Source of the DNA: an uncultured Chloroflexota bacterium
GTDB taxonomy: Bacteria; Chloroflexota; Dehalococcoidia; Lucifugimonadales; CAJXCD01
NCBI GenBank assembly: GCA_913051545.1
Contig: CAJXCD010000002.1
Location: forward strand, 62,001 to 126,000
DNA: 64,000 nucleotides
Direction of reading: 5' to 3'
The translations under genes were made by a program, and so were the position numbers. Below the pieces are notes generated by a model. The model worked only from the letters and a program-made list of their open reading frames with translations. It was not told the DNA's origin and made no database searches. Below, one piece after another: positions 38,549 to 48,802 of this stretch. How positions within the stretch are numbered: the stretch's first letter is position 1; each line of letters opens with the position of its first letter.

Positions 38549-38992
38549 TTACCTCAGGAAATCTTTTCTAAGAGGATGTCCTTGGAATCCTTCCCACAGC
38601 ATAATTCTTTTCATGTTTGGATGTCCGTCAAACCGTATTCCCATTAAGTCCCAAATTTCTCTTTCTTGAAGGTTTGCTCCTCTCCACACATCTACGACGC
38701 TTGGAACGCAGGGGTCTTCTCGACCAGGGCATTTCGTTTTTACAACAGCGCTTAAGTTAAGACGCATGGACAGTAAGTGATAGATGATTTCAAAGTGATC
38801 TATGTAATCAACTGCACTTACGGACCTCAGGAAAGCAAAATTCAGGTTCGGGGTTTCCTTGAGGAACCTAGCTACTTTAGGTAAGTCATTCGATTGTATA
38901 TAACAACTTATGTCGGTGTATTCATCTACCGTATTAGGGAAGTTATCATTAATCTGTACAGCCAGTTCGCCACCTGTCAAAGCCCTGGTCAT
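38549..38992 (-). CDS. nuoC: NADH-quinone oxidoreductase subunit C
   Basis: ANLQEREIWDLMGIRFDGHPNMKRIMLWEGFQGHPLRKDF. Confidence 0.95.
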   Translation of the reverse strand: MTRALTGGELAVQINDNFPNTVDEYTDISCYIQSNDLPKVARFLKETPNLNFAFLRSVSAVDYIDHFEIIYHLLSMRLNLSAVVKTKCPGREDPCVPSVVDVWRGANLQEREIWDLMGIRFDGHPNMKRIMLWEGFQGHPLRKDFLR

Positions 38993-39606
38993 TATAAGTT
39001 AAACAATTTTCCTTTCATGGAGTACCGTTTGATTTTTTCTTGAAGCTGCATAATCCCGTAAAGGAGTGCATCAGGTCTTGGGGGACAACCAGGGACATAA
39101 ACGTCTACAGGTATTATATGGTTTACTCCAGGAACTACACTGTAGGATTCGAAATATGGCCCCCCACTTGTTGCACAGACACCCATCGATATTACCCATC
39201 TGGGTTCAGCCATCTGCTCGTATACTCGCTCGATTGCTGGTGCCATTTTCCATGTAACGGTTCCGGCAACAATCATCAGGTCTGCTTGTCTGGGGGATGC
39301 TCTAAATACTTCAGCCCCAAATCTTGCCAAATCGAATCTAGACATTGCACTTGCCATCATTTCAAATGCGCAACATGCTAATCCAAAAGACAATGGCCAT
39401 ATGGCTGATTTCCTGCCCCAGTTTACTAAGGCATCTATCGATGTGATAGCCAGATTATTCTTGAGATCATCTGGGACTTCTATAAATGGCTCTGACATTG
39501 GTTCAGTGCGGTTTGCTTTTAGACTGTTAACGTATTCACCCTCGGATTGGTCTAGGCTCCATGTAGTTGCATGTAGAGGAATTGTTCCAGGCTTTTCTAG
39601 TTCCAT
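38992..39606 (-). CDS. nuoB: NADH-quinone oxidoreductase subunit B
   Basis: [54 protein letters not shown]; start at MELEKPG overlapping nuoA stop. Confidence 0.95.
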   Translation of the reverse strand: MELEKPGTIPLHATTWSLDQSEGEYVNSLKANRTEPMSEPFIEVPDDLKNNLAITSIDALVNWGRKSAIWPLSFGLACCAFEMMASAMSRFDLARFGAEVFRASPRQADLMIVAGTVTWKMAPAIERVYEQMAEPRWVISMGVCATSGGPYFESYSVVPGVNHIIPVDVYVPGCPPRPDALLYGIMQLQEKIKRYSMKGKLFNL

Positions 39607-39992
39607 TCTAGCGCTCCCTTCCGCCACGCGTATAACCATCCTAGTAAGAGGATTCCTATGAAAATCACCATTTCGAAAAATATAAAAGCGCCAAATTCCT
39701 TAGACAGTACACCAAAGCTTGCTGCCCAAGGGAACAAAAAAATCACTTCTACATCAAAAATCACAAAAATTAGAGCGAATGTATAAAAGCGGAAATTAAA
39801 CCGATTCCAGGTGCCACTAAGAGTTCCAAATCCACATTCGTAGATGCTTTGCTTTATCGCACTAGGCTTATTAGGCCGAATCCCTATCACTGATAGTACG
39901 TAAGAAACCACCATCATGCCGGTAGGAACGGCTACAGCGAAGGCGGTAAAAATAGCAATCAAGCCATACTGCCTGAAGTAATCGTCTAGCAA
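39597..39992 (-). CDS. nuoA: NADH-quinone oxidoreductase subunit A
   Basis: [40 protein letters not shown]. Confidence 0.95.
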   Translation of the reverse strand: MLDDYFRQYGLIAIFTAFAVAVPTGMMVVSYVLSVIGIRPNKPSAIKQSIYECGFGTLSGTWNRFNFRFYTFALIFVIFDVEVIFLFPWAASFGVLSKEFGAFIFFEMVIFIGILLLGWLYAWRKGALEWN

Positions 39993-40187
39993 TTAGCCTA
40001 GCCTCAAGTCCCTATTCATCAGGTGTCGAAACAATTTCAACGTTTCCTTCTGAGACAGGTATTTTTAGATATAACAAGCTTGGCGGAATATAGCATAAAG
40101 TGAAAAAATTCGCAAACTATGATTATGGTTGTTAATTGGTTAGATTACACATTGGCTTTTAAACCGAACTTGGATTATCTGAGTAAA

Positions 40188-40233
40188 TACATTCCAATAC
40201 TTCAATTAGTCTTGATTGACGTATTGGAATGTA
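40188..40233. repeat. Long inverted repeat: 13 bp perfect + 1 mismatch + 5 bp, 8-nt loop, in divergent intergenic region
   Basis: TACATTCCAATAC-t-TCAAT-tagtcttg-ATTGA-c-GTATTGGAATGTA. Confidence 0.9.
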
Positions 40234-40330
40234 CGATACTAGCACCAATTACGAGGTTATTTAGGCACTCTTCAGATATATGTGCTGATACCAGTGAATT
40301 TCCTCCGTGTAGTCATAGGTATATCCGTAA

Positions 40331-41392
40331 TTGAATTCTTCGTATAAAAAAAACCGTAGTGATAAAGTTCCAATCCCACATTCTCTCTTGAGATACAGGG
40401 AATTGCTAGACGATTCTTTGCGATTAAGTGTCCCGAATTGTGGAAACAGCGTTTATAAGTTATTAGAGTATGCCATGGGTTGGATAGACGAAGATGGCAG
40501 ACCCGTATCCAAGAGTAAAGGTAAAGCTTTAAGGCCGACTCTATGTTTACTATCCAGCGTTGCAAGTGGAGGTACTATACAGTCTGCTTTACCAGCAGCG
40601 GTGGCTCTTGAATTGATCCACAATTTTTCGCTTATCCACGATGACATTCAGGACAAGGATAAAATTCGTCACCATCGTAGGACCGTATGGGCTGTTTGGG
40701 GTAATTCCAAAGCTCTAGTTGCAGGAGATGTGCTGAAAATTATAGCAGACAGATCGCTTACCGATGTGAAAGATAAAGGGTTGAATTCCATCATTTCAAA
40801 CAGAATAAATGGTTTGCTTACTGAAGCGTATTTAGAAATGATAGAAGGACAGTACCTGGACCTTGATTATGAACGACGTACAGATGTGGGGATATCGAAT
40901 TATCTAGATATGGTTTCTAGGAAGACTGGTGCATTGATACGCAGTTCTATGAATATAGGTGCTTTACTTGGATCTGAAGATGATTCTGTGGCAGATACAT
41001 TCCGTAAATGTGGGAGTGCTGTAGGTTACTTATTTCAAGTACGCGATGATATTCTTGGTATTTGGGGACAGGAAACTTTAACAGGGAAGCCTGTTGGATC
41101 AGATATTCGTAGAAGGAAGAACACTTTTCCTGTTGTCTACACTATTTCAAAAATTGGTGGTTCAGATAAAAGGGAGTTACTTCATATATATCAAAAGGAT
41201 AATATCGATGACAATGATGTGCAGAGTGTTCTTGAAATAATGGATAAAGTAGATACTAGATCATATGCACAGGATTTCGCCCAAAGTTGCAGGGATGATG
41301 CTGTTAAGTTACTTTCATCTGTGAATTTGGTAACCAAGCCTCATAAAGACTTGGTAGACATATTCAACTTTTTGTTAGTTAGGGAGAACTAA
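40331..41392 (+). CDS. Polyprenyl synthetase (trans-isoprenyl diphosphate synthase)
   Basis: HNFSLIHDDIQDKDKIRHHRRTVW and FQVRDDILGIWG; GKALRPTLCLLS. Confidence 0.92.
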   Translation: MNSSYKKNRSDKVPIPHSLLRYRELLDDSLRLSVPNCGNSVYKLLEYAMGWIDEDGRPVSKSKGKALRPTLCLLSSVASGGTIQSALPAAVALELIHNFSLIHDDIQDKDKIRHHRRTVWAVWGNSKALVAGDVLKIIADRSLTDVKDKGLNSIISNRINGLLTEAYLEMIEGQYLDLDYERRTDVGISNYLDMVSRKTGALIRSSMNIGALLGSEDDSVADTFRKCGSAVGYLFQVRDDILGIWGQETLTGKPVGSDIRRRKNTFPVVYTISKIGGSDKRELLHIYQKDNIDDNDVQSVLEIMDKVDTRSYAQDFAQSCRDDAVKLLSSVNLVTKPHKDLVDIFNFLLVREN

Positions 41393-41509
41393 ACACTTTC
41401 ATTTTTCACCATTGTGAAATTTATCTAATCCATTTTTTATTCAATTAAGGTATAATTTTATCGGTTTTACACAACATTGTGCAGATGTATCTGCGGGAGG
41501 ATGGATTAG

Positions 41510-41980
41510 ATGGAATTGTCGATTGAAACATTTAAGACGCATGTTTCTACTTTATTGATTGAAACTAATACTATGCCTGAGTTCGTGAATATTACTCAGG
41601 AAGTCGTGGAAGCTGTTGAGGAATCGGGAATTCAGAATGGTACTGTTACCGTATTTTCTAGACACACTACAGCAGGTATTACAATTCAAGAAGATGAACC
41701 GCTTCTTCTGAATGATATGTCGAGTATGCTTGACAGATTGGTTCCGCGAACAATCCGATATGGTCACAACGATTTCAGCATTCGGACTGTTCACATGGAG
41801 GAGGATGAATGTCCTAATGGCCATTCTCATTGTCAGCATCTTATAGTTGGCAACAGTGAGACTATTCCAATTATTGGTGCCAAGTTAGCCTTGGGAAAAT
41901 GGCAGAATATTTTTTTGGTTGAGTTAGACGAAGCAAAAATCATACCCCGCGAAGTCTTACTGCAATCAATGGGGATTTAG
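41510..41980 (+). CDS. YjbQ/UPF0047 family protein
   Basis: FSRHTTAGITIQEDEPLLLNDM; HCQHLIVGNSETIPI. Confidence 0.92.
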   Translation: MELSIETFKTHVSTLLIETNTMPEFVNITQEVVEAVEESGIQNGTVTVFSRHTTAGITIQEDEPLLLNDMSSMLDRLVPRTIRYGHNDFSIRTVHMEEDECPNGHSHCQHLIVGNSETIPIIGAKLALGKWQNIFLVELDEAKIIPREVLLQSMGI

Positions 41981-41988
41981 CATTAAAT

Positions 41989-42876
41989 ATGTCGCTCCAC
42001 CCTTTTGAACAAACAGGAGTGACATTGGATCAGGCTTATGACCTCTGCGAAAAGTTAACCAATACTCATTACGAGAATTTTTCTATAGCTTCCTGGTTTC
42101 TTCCGAGGGCAAAACGCCGGTACCTATATTCAATATACGCATTTTGCAGGCATGTGGATGATATAGGTGACGTCTATAAAGGCGACAGGTTAATAGAGCT
42201 TGATATATGGCAAAATGATTTTTTGAAATGCTATGGTGGAGAACCGACTCATCCATACTTAATTGCACTTCAAGATACTATAAGTAAGTTTGGTATTCCT
42301 GAGGATCCTTTCCTGAAACTTATAGAAGCCAACAGGATGGACCAAAAGGAAAATAGATATGTTAGCTATGCTGATTTAGAAGACTATTGCCTGCATTCTG
42401 CGGAGCCTGTAGGGCAACTTGTGTTGTATGTTTTTGGCTATCAAGATCACGAGCGACAGGCACTTTCAGATTACACTTGTAGAGCTTTGCAACTGACTAA
42501 TTTTTGGCAAGATGTGAGCAGGGATCTATCCAATGGAAGGATATATATACCCCTCGAAGACATGAAGCAATTTGGATATTCAGAGAAAGATCTGAAAGAT
42601 CGTATAGCGGATCGTAGATTTCGTGATTTGATGCGTTTTCAGGTTGGCCGGGCACGTCACCTTTTCAGAATGGGTACACCCTTAGTTGATATGGTTCACG
42701 ATGATTTTAAACTCGATTTAATCTTGTTCACTAGAGGAGGATTAAAGATATTAGATGCGATTGAGGATTTGGACTATGATGTTCTCAATAATAGGCCAGT
42801 AATTTCTACATTTAAGAAGGTTAGTCTTATGTTGGGAACATTTATAAAACTTAGAATACTTGGAAGATTCGTATAA
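41989..42876 (+). CDS. hpnC: Squalene synthase-like HpnC (phytoene/squalene synthase family)
   Basis: YAFCRHVDDIGD; LTNFWQDVSRDLSNGRIYIP; ASWFLPRAKRRYLYSIYAFCR. Confidence 0.88.
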   Translation: MSLHPFEQTGVTLDQAYDLCEKLTNTHYENFSIASWFLPRAKRRYLYSIYAFCRHVDDIGDVYKGDRLIELDIWQNDFLKCYGGEPTHPYLIALQDTISKFGIPEDPFLKLIEANRMDQKENRYVSYADLEDYCLHSAEPVGQLVLYVFGYQDHERQALSDYTCRALQLTNFWQDVSRDLSNGRIYIPLEDMKQFGYSEKDLKDRIADRRFRDLMRFQVGRARHLFRMGTPLVDMVHDDFKLDLILFTRGGLKILDAIEDLDYDVLNNRPVISTFKKVSLMLGTFIKLRILGRFV

Positions 42877-42916
42877 TTTGATTTGATGGTTAAATCTATA
42901 TCTCTAAGGACTAGAA

Positions 42917-43792
42917 TTGTTTAAGGAACTTGATTGGGCTTATTCGGAGTGTAGCAGGATTACGAAGTCCAGGGCACGTAACTTTTACTATGCATTTCTG
43001 ACCTTGCCAGTTGATCAACGAAAGGCTATTTATACTGCTTATGCGTTTTGTAGGTTGTGTGATGATATAGCTGATGGAAACGAATCTCTCAGTGAAAAGC
43101 GATTTCAGTTAAATTCAGTACGTGAAAAGCTTCGAGACATGGAACACGTTGACACAGATTCTTTCATATTTAAGGCTTTGAATGATACACGTATAAAATT
43201 TGGTATACCAGTGCACTATTTTGAGACAATTATTGATGGGGTTGAATCAGATCTTGTGCCGAATCGTTACAATACTTTTGATGACCTCAGGAGTTACTGT
43301 TACAAAGTAGCATCTGTTGTAGGTCTTATAAGTATAGAAATATTTGGATACGATGATGCGTCTGCTAAAGCGTATGCAATTGATTTGGGAATTGCTATGC
43401 AGCTCACAAACATTTTGCGTGATATACGAGAAGACTCGCAGCTGGGACGTATATACATTCCTGCGGAAGAGATAGAAATGTTCAATTATTCTGAATCACA
43501 ATTGACTGGTAGAGTTATTAATGACTCTTTCCGAGATTTGATGGCATATCAGGTTGATAGAGCAAGAATGCATTTTGTTTCCTCAAGGCCTTTGATAGAT
43601 TTGCTACCTCCTCGATCCAGAGCATGCCCAATGGTTTTGGCGGGAGTTTATGCTAGATTATTGGTTAGAATGGAGTCTGTTGGATATGATGTTTTTAGTA
43701 ATCGAATAAGTCTCGGTACTACTGAGAAATTCTTTTTGATGGTAAAACTATGGTTTGCGAGTCTAATCCCGATAGAAAAAATACAAGGATAG
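42917..43792 (+). CDS. hpnD: Presqualene diphosphate synthase HpnD
   Basis: SRARNFYYAFLTLPVDQRKAIYTAYAFCRLCDDIAD; LTNILRDIREDSQLGRIYIPAEE. Confidence 0.88.
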   Translation: MFKELDWAYSECSRITKSRARNFYYAFLTLPVDQRKAIYTAYAFCRLCDDIADGNESLSEKRFQLNSVREKLRDMEHVDTDSFIFKALNDTRIKFGIPVHYFETIIDGVESDLVPNRYNTFDDLRSYCYKVASVVGLISIEIFGYDDASAKAYAIDLGIAMQLTNILRDIREDSQLGRIYIPAEEIEMFNYSESQLTGRVINDSFRDLMAYQVDRARMHFVSSRPLIDLLPPRSRACPMVLAGVYARLLVRMESVGYDVFSNRISLGTTEKFFLMVKLWFASLIPIEKIQG

Positions 43793-45117
43793 TGATCTTG
43801 GGCGGCGGACTAGCGGGTATGTCTGCTGCGTTATCACTTTTGGAAAAAGGTTTCGATGTAACTCTTGTTGAAAGACGACCATTTTTGGGAGGACGAGTAT
43901 TTTCTTTCCAAGACCCCGAGACTGGTTTAGAGGTTGATAATGGGCAACACGTATTTTTGGGATGCTGTAGCTATTACATCAGGTATCTTAAATTAATAGG
44001 ATCCTATGTCAATACACATATACAAGAAGGCATGAATATAGAGGTTGTTTCTGAATCTAAAAAGGGAGCACTCCGTAGTAGGCCTTTTTGGGGAAGGTTA
44101 CATTTATTACCTGCATTTATTAGGTATCCACACTTATCATTCACGGAAAAATTACTTGCTGCTTATTGCTTACTTAAAATCAGGTTTACTAATCGCAGTA
44201 AACAGCTAAGTCTGGATAACGAGTCTGCATATGATTGGTTTAGAAAAAATATGCAGTCTGAACGAATTATTAAAAACTTATGGAATGTCATCATCTTGCC
44301 GGCGCTTAATGACGGCGTTCGAAATGTTAGCGCGGATATGGCATTAATGGTTCTGCAAGACGGGATTCTAGGTACTCCAGCTGCATCGTCAGTGGGCTAT
44401 TCAAAAGTAGGTTTAACTACTTTGAATGGTGATCCGGCAGGTGCTCTAATTGAGGCGAATGGAGGAAAGATGAGGTTAGGTGTGGGGGTGAGGAATTTCA
44501 ATATGTGTAACGATCTTGTGAAAAGTGTAGTTTTAAGCGATGGTACTACTATTCAGGCTGATACTTATATAAGTGCACTCCCTCATCGTGTTTTAAGTAA
44601 ACTTATTTCTGTAGTTCCAAATATGGAGGAGATAGTTTCTAATCTGGAAACTTTGGAAGAATCTCCAATCATCGGGATTCATTTATGGTATGACAGACAG
44701 ATTATGGATGAGGATTTCTTGGCGTTCATAGATAGTCCAATCCAGTTCGTTTTCAACAAGAATAGTAACCAAGACACAACTGGATCATCTAATCAGTATA
44801 TATGTATTTCTCTCAGCGGTGCCTGGGAATACATTGACGTTCCCAAGGATGACCTAATTGAAAGATTCACTCGTGAAATGACTCGTCTTTTCCCTAGGGC
44901 GATGGAAGCTGTTGTTGTAAGGGCTTTGGTAGTTAAGGAACGAAGTGCAACTATCAGATGTATTCCGGGACACTATAAATTACGACCAGGTCAAGTGACA
45001 CCGGTACCAAATTTATTTTTGGCTGGGGATTGGACTGATACAGGCTGGCCTGCGACGATGGAGGGCGCGGTTCGTAGCGGCATTTTGGCAGCTGATCAAG
45101 TCATCAGTATCACGTGA
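43750..45117 (+). CDS. hpnE: Hydroxysqualene dehydroxylase HpnE (FAD amine oxidase family)
   Basis: IVILGGGLAGMSAALSLLEKGFDVTLVERRPFLGGRVFSF; LFLAGDWTDTGWPATMEGAVRSG. Confidence 0.9.
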   Translation: MVCESNPDRKNTRIVILGGGLAGMSAALSLLEKGFDVTLVERRPFLGGRVFSFQDPETGLEVDNGQHVFLGCCSYYIRYLKLIGSYVNTHIQEGMNIEVVSESKKGALRSRPFWGRLHLLPAFIRYPHLSFTEKLLAAYCLLKIRFTNRSKQLSLDNESAYDWFRKNMQSERIIKNLWNVIILPALNDGVRNVSADMALMVLQDGILGTPAASSVGYSKVGLTTLNGDPAGALIEANGGKMRLGVGVRNFNMCNDLVKSVVLSDGTTIQADTYISALPHRVLSKLISVVPNMEEIVSNLETLEESPIIGIHLWYDRQIMDEDFLAFIDSPIQFVFNKNSNQDTTGSSNQYICISLSGAWEYIDVPKDDLIERFTREMTRLFPRAMEAVVVRALVVKERSATIRCIPGHYKLRPGQVTPVPNLFLAGDWTDTGWPATMEGAVRSGILAADQVISIT

Positions 45118-45134
45118 TGCACAATAAATTTGTA

Positions 45135-46217
45135 CTAACGCAGATCATTTCCTGGTAAATTTGCTATTCTAGATCCATCTCTGTCCATAACATATATTGT
45201 ACTTATTCCATTTTTAGTTGAGTGGAACGCTATTTTCTGGTGTTTATAAGACCATGAGAGTGAATTTTTTTCTTCGCTTGAAAAAGTCAATCTTTTTTCT
45301 ATAGATTTATCGGTGTGTATTGAGTAGATTTCTCTGTGACCATTACGGTCTGATAAGAAGAATATCTGCGATCCATCAGATGGCCAGACAGGGAATATGT
45401 CACCTGCTGCATTGCTGGTTAAGCGAATAGGGGAAGATCCGTCACGATTCATGATATATATTTCCCAATTCCCGTCCCTTCCTGAAGCGAAAGTAATTCG
45501 TGATCCATCTGGTGACCAGGATGGGAAAATATCTGTCATGTCGTTATTGGTTAACCTTTTCAATTTCCCCAAATACATATCTAGGACGTAAATCTCCCAA
45601 TTGTTACCACCTTGATACAAGTGTAATAGGATTTCTTTACCATCCGGTGACCATGAATAAACTAACTTTGGGATCGAAATTAGCGTTGAAGATGGTTCCG
45701 TGGTTCCATTCACAACTGCTGTTAATCCCTTCGTTTTACGAGATAAGTCTGTTCCATCAGATTTCATCACATATAATTCTTCCGTACCATCTCTATCAGA
45801 TATAAAACTAATTTTTTTACCATCCGGTGACCACATCGGCATATAGTCCCACGCTAAGGTGTTAGTAAGTCTAGATAACTTCAGGTTATCTATTTCTAGT
45901 ACGTAAATTTCGTGGTTCCTATCTCGGTTGGATGTGAAAACAATACTGTCACCATAAGGAGACCAAGAAGGGTATGTATCAGAACCCTTGTTGCTCGTTA
46001 ATCGTGTAAGTTTCCCATCCGAGTATCTAACTGAGTATATTTCGTTATTCCCATCTCGGTTGGATGTAAATAAAATATAATCTCCATCCGGTGACCATAG
46101 GGGATCATAGTCTGATGTGAGTTTCTCAAGGCTAATGTCTGATGGTGGATTAGTCTGATCAGCGCATCCTGTTACAATTACAGTTGCTATCAATATAGTT
46201 ATTAAAACTTTAGACAT
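45135..46217 (-). CDS. TolB-like/PD40 beta-propeller lipoprotein
   Basis: Lipobox IVTGC; repeated W/F-SPDG-xxI-xF-xSxRDGxxEIY. Confidence 0.9.
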   Translation of the reverse strand: MSKVLITILIATVIVTGCADQTNPPSDISLEKLTSDYDPLWSPDGDYILFTSNRDGNNEIYSVRYSDGKLTRLTSNKGSDTYPSWSPYGDSIVFTSNRDRNHEIYVLEIDNLKLSRLTNTLAWDYMPMWSPDGKKISFISDRDGTEELYVMKSDGTDLSRKTKGLTAVVNGTTEPSSTLISIPKLVYSWSPDGKEILLHLYQGGNNWEIYVLDMYLGKLKRLTNNDMTDIFPSWSPDGSRITFASGRDGNWEIYIMNRDGSSPIRLTSNAAGDIFPVWPSDGSQIFFLSDRNGHREIYSIHTDKSIEKRLTFSSEEKNSLSWSYKHQKIAFHSTKNGISTIYVMDRDGSRIANLPGNDLR

Positions 46218-46308
46218 TTCTTACATACTTGTTTCTTTAATAATGAGTTGGTTGTAGATATAGTTTATTCAGGTGTGCTTTAGGATTTGATATCCAATGA
46301 GGGTTAAT

Positions 46309-46929
46309 TTATACTTGATCTCTCGATTTTGTAATCTTTGAACGTATAATCACCCATAATACTCCGGTAGCAATAACGATGGCTGTAAATATTATGGACA
46401 CCATTCCCAAATTTTCTGAGATAAATATTTCTATTGATTGTCCATAAATCATGATCATGAAGGCTATGAATATAAACCGAATTCCTCTCCCAATCAGTGA
46501 CACTAATATGAATAATCGGAGTTGAACGCCTAACATGCCGGCAGTAATAGCAAATAACTTATAGGGTAGAGGTGTTATTGCCGCTATTAATGTTGCCCAT
46601 ACACCATATTTTTGCAGCATGTTTGCTACTCTAGTAATCTTTCTTTCAGAGAAGAGTCGGTATAGAACAGGACGACCAATTAGTTTACCTATCCAATAGC
46701 CAACTATTGCACCAAGGATGGAAGATATTGTGGTAATAACCGCTAGGTACATAGCTATACCAGAGTTAGTAAGACTCATAATTATCAATAGTGGGTCAGG
46801 AGGGATTGGAGAAAATATCGCATCAGAGAAAGAGGTTAGTGCGAGTAGTAGTACTGCCCAGTCACTTTCAGCAAATCCAATTACCCAATTTTTAAGATCA
46901 TGCAAAGAATTTACTATCATTGGGTACAT
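46309..46929 (-). CDS. DedA/SNARE-associated (YqaA-like) membrane protein
   Basis: FSDAIFSPIPPDPLLIIMSLTNSGIAMYLAVITTISSILGAIVGYWIGKLIGRPV. Confidence 0.85.
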   Translation of the reverse strand: MYPMIVNSLHDLKNWVIGFAESDWAVLLLALTSFSDAIFSPIPPDPLLIIMSLTNSGIAMYLAVITTISSILGAIVGYWIGKLIGRPVLYRLFSERKITRVANMLQKYGVWATLIAAITPLPYKLFAITAGMLGVQLRLFILVSLIGRGIRFIFIAFMIMIYGQSIEIFISENLGMVSIIFTAIVIATGVLWVIIRSKITKSRDQV

Positions 46930-48048
46930 TTAAGAAGGATTTTGCACCTCGAGCGCGAGGTCAAAACTTTCATTTCCAATAGTAGCCGTTACCTTACTTT
47001 CAACATGGTCTTCTTCGTTACGTATATTTGAAGTCAGTAAGTCGCCTTCTTTGTTTTTTACTTCAATGAATTTTCCTTCGATTTTTATGCCGACTGGCGG
47101 TGACTTTTGATCTGATATGGCTCGAAGTGCAGCGTTCTGAATGCGGAGGAGATTATGGGCTTCTGGTAATGTTACACACTTGAACCCCAACGATTGGCCT
47201 GGAACTGTCTGTGCAAGACGTCCAAGATCAACACTTATAACAGTTGCAATTTTTGCATATCCCCCTGTTGTGCCTCTGTCAGATAGAAGTATAATTGGAT
47301 TTCCATCACCTGGTACTTGAATTGTACCCGGTGGGTTGCCATCTGAAATCACGTCGGCCTTTTCACTATGTTTTATCCGTGGACCTTTAAGTTTGTAGCC
47401 CATTCTGTCCGACTGTTCCGAGATTGTATAACGAGAGCTGAGGAGAGTTGTGATAGCGTCGGAGTCAAAGCGATCCTGTTGTGGCCCAGGAATTATTCGT
47501 ATAGTGTGACGTCCCCCATACACGGGACTTTTATAACCTGGAGGTAACTGTAGTCCTGTAAAGTCGTGATCTAGTGGCGCTGTAGATAATATATCTCCAG
47601 TTGATAAAGGTCTGCCGTTGAGTCCACCTATGGAAGTTTTTAGGTAGGTAGACCTGCTTCCCATTACTAAAGGAACCTCTATTCCACCTGAGATTGTTAG
47701 GTAACTCCGGAATCCGTCAACTCGTTTACCAAATTTAAGCTCATCACCTTTTTCAACTTTCACGGCTTTCCATCCAGATATAGATTTACCGTTTAAGGTG
47801 GGAGATATATCCGCACCGGTTATTGCTATGAAAGTGGGTGATAGAAACTTTAGGTGTGGCCCAACGAGTGTAATTTCTATACCTGCCAAGTGCTGCTTAT
47901 TTCCTACTAGCAGGTTGGCCGAACGCATGGCGAATTCGTCCATGGCTCCAGATACTGGTACCCCGTAACGCTGATATCCGTATCGACCCAAGTCTTGAAT
48001 TGTACTCAGCATTCCTGGCTGGATAACTTTTATGATATCAATATTCAT
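46930..48048 (-). CDS. pxpC: 5-oxoprolinase subunit PxpC (biotin-dependent carboxylase-like)
   Basis: GMLSTIQDLGRYGYQRYGVPVSGAMDEFAMRSANLLVGN; IRIIPGPQQDRF. Confidence 0.93.
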   Translation of the reverse strand: MNIDIIKVIQPGMLSTIQDLGRYGYQRYGVPVSGAMDEFAMRSANLLVGNKQHLAGIEITLVGPHLKFLSPTFIAITGADISPTLNGKSISGWKAVKVEKGDELKFGKRVDGFRSYLTISGGIEVPLVMGSRSTYLKTSIGGLNGRPLSTGDILSTAPLDHDFTGLQLPPGYKSPVYGGRHTIRIIPGPQQDRFDSDAITTLLSSRYTISEQSDRMGYKLKGPRIKHSEKADVISDGNPPGTIQVPGDGNPIILLSDRGTTGGYAKIATVISVDLGRLAQTVPGQSLGFKCVTLPEAHNLLRIQNAALRAISDQKSPPVGIKIEGKFIEVKNKEGDLLTSNIRNEEDHVESKVTATIGNESFDLALEVQNPS

Positions 48049-48059
48049 CTAAAGATTTA

Positions 48060-48788
48060 TCACCTGTGATTCTCTATATTTTCTCGAATTTTTTTGAAAT
48101 CATTTTCATTGTCTATTGGCACGAATTTTACGCTATCTCCTATTGAAACTAGAGTAGGCGGGTTGAGGGTTGAGTTAAACAGATTTAGGGGAGTTTTCCC
48201 GATAACATGCCACCCTCCTGGACTTTCCACAGGATAAATCCCGGTTTGTCCTTCCGCTATTGCTACTGATCCTTCAGGGATCGCATTTCTTGGAGTTTTA
48301 CGCCTTGGGATATGCAGTTTGCTATCTAAGGTCCCAAGGTAAGGAAATCCTGGAGTGAAACCGATCATATATGCTCTGTATAGTGTTTTGGAGTGAATGG
48401 ATATAATTTCTTTTTCTGAAAATTGTGTGCATTCCTCTATAAAATTCATATCAGGTCCGTATTCGCCCCCGTATAAGACTGGGATTTCTAAAATTTTACC
48501 GGTTGATTCCTTCACTGTACCTTGATGGGAAGCTGCTTTTTCTATCATTCTTGATAGATCTGACATCGAGATTTTTAGCGGGTTATATAGGATAAGTACT
48601 GAGGCGTAGGCAGGTACGATATCCAAAATACTTTCGGAGCGTTGATTATCAAGATTCTTTACAAGAGATAGTACGCGTTGGCTTGTTTGAGGGTCGATGC
48701 TGTTACCTAAGTAAACAGTGACTGCTCGATCTCCGGAAGGAACAATTTCAATATCTGGTTGGGAATCGTTTGGAGGGGTTGTTGTCAT
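48060..48788 (-). CDS. pxpB: 5-oxoprolinase subunit PxpB
   Basis: PSGDRAVTVYLGNSID; YMIGFTPGFPYLGTLDSKLHIPRRKTPR; VESPGGWHVIGKTPL. Confidence 0.93.
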   Translation of the reverse strand: MTTTPPNDSQPDIEIVPSGDRAVTVYLGNSIDPQTSQRVLSLVKNLDNQRSESILDIVPAYASVLILYNPLKISMSDLSRMIEKAASHQGTVKESTGKILEIPVLYGGEYGPDMNFIEECTQFSEKEIISIHSKTLYRAYMIGFTPGFPYLGTLDSKLHIPRRKTPRNAIPEGSVAIAEGQTGIYPVESPGGWHVIGKTPLNLFNSTLNPPTLVSIGDSVKFVPIDNENDFKKIRENIENHR

Positions 48789-48802
48789 GGAGTTATGCTC
48801 AA

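Noticed and set aside
45380-46120. Recurring DNA phrase like CCATCCGGTGACCA as a minisatellite
   Set aside because: Explained by the repeated SPDG beta-propeller (PD40) codons of the TolB-like protein.
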